Source of the DNA: Actinomycetes bacterium
Lineage (GTDB): Bacteria; Actinomycetota; Thermoleophilia; Solirubrobacterales; Solirubrobacteraceae
Reading direction: 5' to 3'
DNA length: 35,582 bases
Assembly (NCBI GenBank): GCA_021846845.1
Contig: JAJZWB010000026.1
Span: forward strand, 1 to 35,582
Made by a program: the position numbers and the translations under genes. The notes beneath the pieces were generated by a model. That model saw only the letters and a list, made by a program, of their open reading frames with translations, was not told where the DNA came from and did no database searches. This document shows, in pieces, positions 30,804 through 35,582 of this stretch (position 1 is the first letter of the stretch; the number at the start of each line of letters is the position of its first letter).

Positions 30804-31949
30804 ATGCAGCTACAGCACTCTGATGATCTCCTCGCGAGCTCGGTGGGCCTTCAGTCGACGCCCGCCGCGATCGTGCGCGCGGCCGTGGACGTGAGTCGGG
30901 AGATCCTCTCGGCCGACAGCACCTTCGCCGCGGTCGGGGACGGCGGCGGCGGCTATCCGATCACGATCATGAGCGGGATCCGGGACCCCAAGTTCAGCGC
31001 GATTCACGTGCGGCCGGGCGCGGGTCTGGGCGGCCAGGTGCTGCTGCGCGGCCGCTCGCTGAGCATCGCCGACTATGCGCACGATCCTACGATCAGCAGG
31101 GATTTCGTCCATCTCGTGTCCGAGGTCGAGGGCATCGGGGGGATGGCATGCGTCCCGCTCGTCGGTCCCGCGGGCCTCGAGGCGCTGCTGTACGTCGCCT
31201 CCAGGATCAGGGAATCGCCCGGCGACGTCGCGATCGGCACCCTGGAGCGGGTCTCGACCTACGCCCGGCTCGGCCTGCAGCACCTTGCGGCCCGCGAGCG
31301 TGAGCTCGAGCTCGAGCGCCTGCGCGAGCGCCAGCGGCTCGCGGTCGAGCTGCACGACTCGGTCGCGCAGATGCTGTTCTCGATCGGGGTGGCCGCTCAC
31401 TACTCGCGCTGCCAGGGCGATCCGGAGACCCTTCTGGCTGCGATGCATGACATCGAGGCGACCGCGGCGAGCGCCCGCCGCGAGCTGCGGGAGACGCTCG
31501 AGCACCTCAGCCAGTGCGAGGACGGGATCGGCTTCGAAGCGCGCATCGAGGGCGAGGTGCGCCTCTTCCAGCGCAGCACGGGGTGCACGGTCAGGATCAC
31601 CCGCCACGGCGACCCGCGCGCGCTGCCCGAACCGGTCGAGAGCCTGATCCTCGACGCTCTGATCGAGGGGCTTCGCAACGCCGTCAAGCACGTCGCCGCG
31701 AAGCTGGCGGTGGCGCATCTCGGATACGGGTCCGGCCACGTCACGCTGACCCTGCAGGCGCAGCCCGCCGCGCCGTCGGCGGCGGACGCTCAGAGCAGCT
31801 GGCCGGGATCGGGCGCCGGGTCCGGGATCGGCCTGCTCAAGCGGCGGGCGCGCCAGCTGCGGGGCAGCCTGGAGCTGGAGACCCACACCGGTTCGATCAA
31901 GGTGCTGAAGCTGGAGCTGCCCACGATCGGCTGCCCGGAGGAGCCGTGA
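30804..31949 (+). CDS. GAF-domain sensor histidine kinase (HisKA_3/HATPase type)
   Basis: LAVELHDSVAQMLFSIGVAAHYS; EGLRNAVKHVAAKLA; GSGIGLLKRRARQL. Confidence 0.9.
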   Translation: MQLQHSDDLLASSVGLQSTPAAIVRAAVDVSREILSADSTFAAVGDGGGGYPITIMSGIRDPKFSAIHVRPGAGLGGQVLLRGRSLSIADYAHDPTISRDFVHLVSEVEGIGGMACVPLVGPAGLEALLYVASRIRESPGDVAIGTLERVSTYARLGLQHLAARERELELERLRERQRLAVELHDSVAQMLFSIGVAAHYSRCQGDPETLLAAMHDIEATAASARRELRETLEHLSQCEDGIGFEARIEGEVRLFQRSTGCTVRITRHGDPRALPEPVESLILDALIEGLRNAVKHVAAKLAVAHLGYGSGHVTLTLQAQPAAPSAADAQSSWPGSGAGSGIGLLKRRARQLRGSLELETHTGSIKVLKLELPTIGCPEEP

Positions 31950-32575
31950 ACGCGCTGATCGTCGACGACCACACGGTCGCCAGGCGCGGGCTGCGGACGA
32001 TCCTCAACGAGAGCTTCGTCCTGGACTGCTGCAATGAGGTCGACAACTGCGAGGACGCGCTCCGGCTCGCCGCCAGGCAGCGGCCCGACCTGGTGCTGGT
32101 CGACATGCACATCCCCAACTCGATGCCGGCCCATGAGTTCTGCAGGCAGCTTCGGGCCCTGCTGCCGGCGGCCCGGATCGTGATCGTCACCGCGTTCGAC
32201 CGCCTCCCGGAGATCCGCGACTGCCTCGCCGCGGGCGCGGACGGATGCCTGCTCAAGGACACCTCTGAGGTCGACTTCACCGCCGCGCTGCGGGCCGTCC
32301 GCGCCGGCCAGGCCGTCCTGGATCCGCGGATCGCCCAGCGGCTGGCGGGCGAGCTGGTCGGACACCAGTCACGGGGCGGGGAGCTGCGCCTGACCACTCG
32401 CGAGCGCGACGTCCTGCACCTGATTGCGGAGGGCTGCTCCAACCGGGCGATCTCCACGCGTCTGCAGCTGTCGGAGGCGACCGTCAAGGGGTACGTCAGC
32501 AGCCTGCTTGACAAGCTGGGGGTCTCCTCAAGGCTTGAGGCGCTGGTCCGCGCATCCGACGCCGGCCTCATCTGA
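31946..32575 (+). CDS. NarL/LuxR-family response regulator
   Basis: VNALIVDDHTVARRGLRTIL; DLVLVDMHIP; LTTRERDVLHLIAEGCSNRAISTRLQLSEATVKGYVSSLLDKLGV; GTGA coupling. Confidence 0.93.
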   Translation: MNALIVDDHTVARRGLRTILNESFVLDCCNEVDNCEDALRLAARQRPDLVLVDMHIPNSMPAHEFCRQLRALLPAARIVIVTAFDRLPEIRDCLAAGADGCLLKDTSEVDFTAALRAVRAGQAVLDPRIAQRLAGELVGHQSRGGELRLTTRERDVLHLIAEGCSNRAISTRLQLSEATVKGYVSSLLDKLGVSSRLEALVRASDAGLI

Positions 32576-32698
32576 CGCGCGGCGCTGTGCGGTGGGGGGC
32601 GGTCGGCGGGGGTCCGAGCGCGCCTGGTCGCGGGCGGTTGGGTGCGCGCGCTCGTGGCGTGTCAGGGCCGGCGGCGGCCCCGACCATCGAACGGACCC

Positions 32699-34117
32699 CT
32701 ACGCGGTCGCAGGCGCGGTCAGGGCCTTGACGAAATCCTCCAGCTGGTCTGTCCGCCAGCATTCGAACGCGGTGCAGTGGCGCTCGTATGAGGAGATCAC
32801 CGAGTCGCCGTAGTCCCAGTACAGGCGCGGCTCGGGGTTGAGCCAGAAGGTTCTTCCCGCCCGGGCGCAGATCGCGCCGAACACGTCCTCTCGTGGCGGG
32901 CGGCCGTTCGTGCGCGCGTCGCCCAGCACGATCACCGTTGCCCGTGGATGCAGCTCGTCCTCGATCAGCTCCAGCAGCTCGGTCCAGACGCGACCGTAGT
33001 CGGTGTACCCGGAGACGTCGGCGACCCCGGCGTCACGTGAGATCGCCTCGCTGGCGGCACGAAAGTCGCGCTCGCGCTCGAACACCTCGGTCACCTCGGA
33101 GATCCGCTCTATGAACACGAACGAGCGCAGCTTGCGGAACGAGTCGTGCAGCGCGTGCAGCACGCTCAGGAAGAAGGTGCTCGCGCTGGTGACGCTGGTC
33201 GAGACGTCGCAGACCACGAAGATCTCCGGCCGGCGCGGACGTCGCGGCCGGTAGCGCAGGTCGATCGGGACGCCGCCGGTCTGCAGCGAGGCGCGCATCG
33301 TGCGGCGCACGTCGACGTGCGCGTGTCGCCGCCGCCCCCTGCGCTCGTGGCCCTGCGTGGCCAGCCGGCGCCGCAGCTGCGCGACCACCCGGTGCACGGC
33401 CGCCAGGTCCTGGATCGGGCCGCTCGGCAGAGCCCGGTCCAGCTCGGTCAGCGGCCTCTTCGGGGGCAGGCTCGCGGTCCGCTGGATCATCGCTCGCTCC
33501 AGCTCGCGCCGCAGGTGCTGCTCGAACCGGCGCACGCGCTCCCGAGGGAGTCCCGGGCGGCGCGGGTCGTCGGCGGGCAGGCCCGGCTGTGGCTCGGACC
33601 TCAGCCCGAGCGCTCGCCTGATCCGCTGCACGTCGACGCCCAGGACCCCGGATCCCTCACCCTGCGCGAAGGCCGCGATCGCCAGGCGCGCCAGATCGCG
33701 CATCGCGGACTCCGAGCCGTCGCGGACGGCGGCGGCGATCTGCCGCCGCAGCTCCTCGAGGTCGAGCGACAGCATCTGACCGGCCTCGCCCGCCACCGAC
33801 TCGCCGACTCCCTGGCGAACGGCCTCCGCCTCGACGGCGCGGAAGAAGAAGCGCTCGAACACGAGCTCGAAGGTGTGGCGCGCCTCCGGTGACTTCGCCA
33901 GCGTGGCCGCCAGGGCCTCCTTGAACTGCGACTGCTCGGTCCAGCCGATCTCGCCCAGCGCCGCGAACGCGTCGAGCAGCTCCGAGGTCCCGACGGCCAG
34001 TCCCTCGCCGCGAAGCTCCTCCGTCAGCTCCAGCAGCCGCCCGTCGAATCCTCCCGGTCCGCGGGCGGGTACCGGGGCGTACGACCTGCCCTCGGGCCCG
34101 CCGGCGGAGGTCATCAC
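32699..34117 (-). CDS. VWA-domain CoxE-like protein
   Basis: PEIFVVCDVSTSVTSASTFFLSVLHALHDSFRKLRSFVFIERI; ATVIVLGDARTNGRPP. Confidence 0.9.
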   Translation of the reverse strand: MMTSAGGPEGRSYAPVPARGPGGFDGRLLELTEELRGEGLAVGTSELLDAFAALGEIGWTEQSQFKEALAATLAKSPEARHTFELVFERFFFRAVEAEAVRQGVGESVAGEAGQMLSLDLEELRRQIAAAVRDGSESAMRDLARLAIAAFAQGEGSGVLGVDVQRIRRALGLRSEPQPGLPADDPRRPGLPRERVRRFEQHLRRELERAMIQRTASLPPKRPLTELDRALPSGPIQDLAAVHRVVAQLRRRLATQGHERRGRRRHAHVDVRRTMRASLQTGGVPIDLRYRPRRPRRPEIFVVCDVSTSVTSASTFFLSVLHALHDSFRKLRSFVFIERISEVTEVFERERDFRAASEAISRDAGVADVSGYTDYGRVWTELLELIEDELHPRATVIVLGDARTNGRPPREDVFGAICARAGRTFWLNPEPRLYWDYGDSVISSYERHCTAFECWRTDQLEDFVKALTAPATA

Positions 34118-34128
34118 GATCGCTGGCG

Positions 34129-35058
<930 letters not shown>

Positions 35059-35066
35059 CGAGTCCA

Positions 35067-35076
35067 AATATAGGGT
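35067..35076. promoter_or_regulatory. Overlapping opposed -10 elements for moxR (-, TATATT) and small membrane protein (+, TAGGGT)
   Basis: - TATATT 35072-35067, 8 nt, ATG 35058; + TAGGGT 35071-35076, 8 nt, GTG 35085. Confidence 0.5.
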
Positions 35077-35193
35077 TCGCCTCGGTGGGGCGGCAGGGTT
35101 CGGTTCCGGAGGCGGCAGGGTTCGGTGCGGTGGGGCGGCAGGGTTCGGTGCGGTGGGGCGGCAGGGTTCGGGCCGGTCTCGCTATAGGGTTCG
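35073..35193 (+). repeat. Iteron-like GGGTTCG repeated 6 times at 22-23 bp intervals
   Basis: GGGTTCG starts at 35073, 35096, 35118, 35141, 35164, 35187. Confidence 0.9.
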
Positions 35194-35198
35194 CTTCG

Positions 35199-35378
35199 GT
35201 GGCGCTCCTGCTCGCCTTCGGCCAGTCGCAACTGCACGCGGTTGTCGCCGCGCTCGCGATCGGCATGCTGATCGGGATATTCGGCCATGTGGTGCGCTCG
35301 AGGCCGCTGGTCCTCGCCGGGATCCTGGTCGTCGGAGGCGTCAGCGTCTGGTTCTCCTTCATCGCCCAGCCGCGCTGA
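35199..35378 (+). CDS. Small hydrophobic membrane protein (59 aa; in-frame 97-aa alternative from GTG 35085)
   Basis: TAGGGT-N8-GTG at 35199; VALLLAFGQSQLHAVVAALAIGMLIGIFGHVVRSRPLVLAGILVVGGVSVWFSFIAQPR, about 2-3 TM helices. Confidence 0.55.
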   Translation: MALLLAFGQSQLHAVVAALAIGMLIGIFGHVVRSRPLVLAGILVVGGVSVWFSFIAQPR

Positions 35379-35433
35379 CTCGCCGGCGGTCGCCGTCCAG
35401 TTGGAACGGTTGCCGAGCGTAGGGACAGAAGGC

Positions 35434-35573
35434 GAGCGGGTGAGAGGGACCCCGAGCGGGTGAGGGGGACCCCGGCCAGGTGAGAGGGACCCCGGCCAGG
35501 TGAGAGGGACCCCGAGCGGGTGAGAGGGACCCCGAGCGGGTGAGAGGGACCCCGGCCGGGTGAGAGGGAAGCA
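35434..35573. repeat. 20-bp tandem repeat x7, [GAGCGGG/GGCCAGG/GGCCGGG]TGAGAGGGACCCC
   Basis: Exact 20-bp period from 35434; array ends just before the window end. Confidence 0.92.
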
Positions 35574-35582
35574 GGGCGACCG

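Overview
High-GC actinobacterial-type chromosomal window; gene content suggests a Thermoleophilia/Solirubrobacterales-like lineage (inference only). No rRNA, tRNA, CRISPR or transposase was recognised. Gene order: a truncated TetR (-, window edge); ppdK (-); an LLM-class flavin oxidoreductase (-); a + strand block of fabH, acyl-CoA carboxylase CT subunit, thioester/acyl reductase, zinc ribbon, GAF-histidine kinase, NarL regulator, cNMP/CBS/DUF294 protein and DEDDh exonuclease; a nitrogen block of type III glutamine synthetase (-), GAF-PucR regulator (+), USP and APC permease (-), second cNMP/CBS/DUF294 protein (+) and split glutamate synthase glxB-glxC-glxD (+); a small secreted peptide; class III-like ADH (-); divergent TetR/MFS; YbaK-like deacylase; prpE and satP (-); a second GAF-HK/NarL pair; VWA(CoxE)/MoxR (-); and a small membrane protein. 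The most notable observations are: (1) repeated leaderless-gene architecture, with TANNNT 6-8 nt upstream of start codons; (2) two very short divergent intergenic regions whose opposing -10 elements overlap, one with a perfect 18-bp operator palindrome spanning the tetR start codon; (3) at least six unrelated short tandem-repeat families, including a 69-bp unit that duplicates a protein C-terminus together with its stop codon, and a repeat array that duplicates a promoter plus start codon; (4) two DUF294 paralogs, one with an intact nucleotidyltransferase SDxD motif and one with it lost (STRR), the latter apparently starting at CTG. All homology calls are from reading translations; no database search was run.
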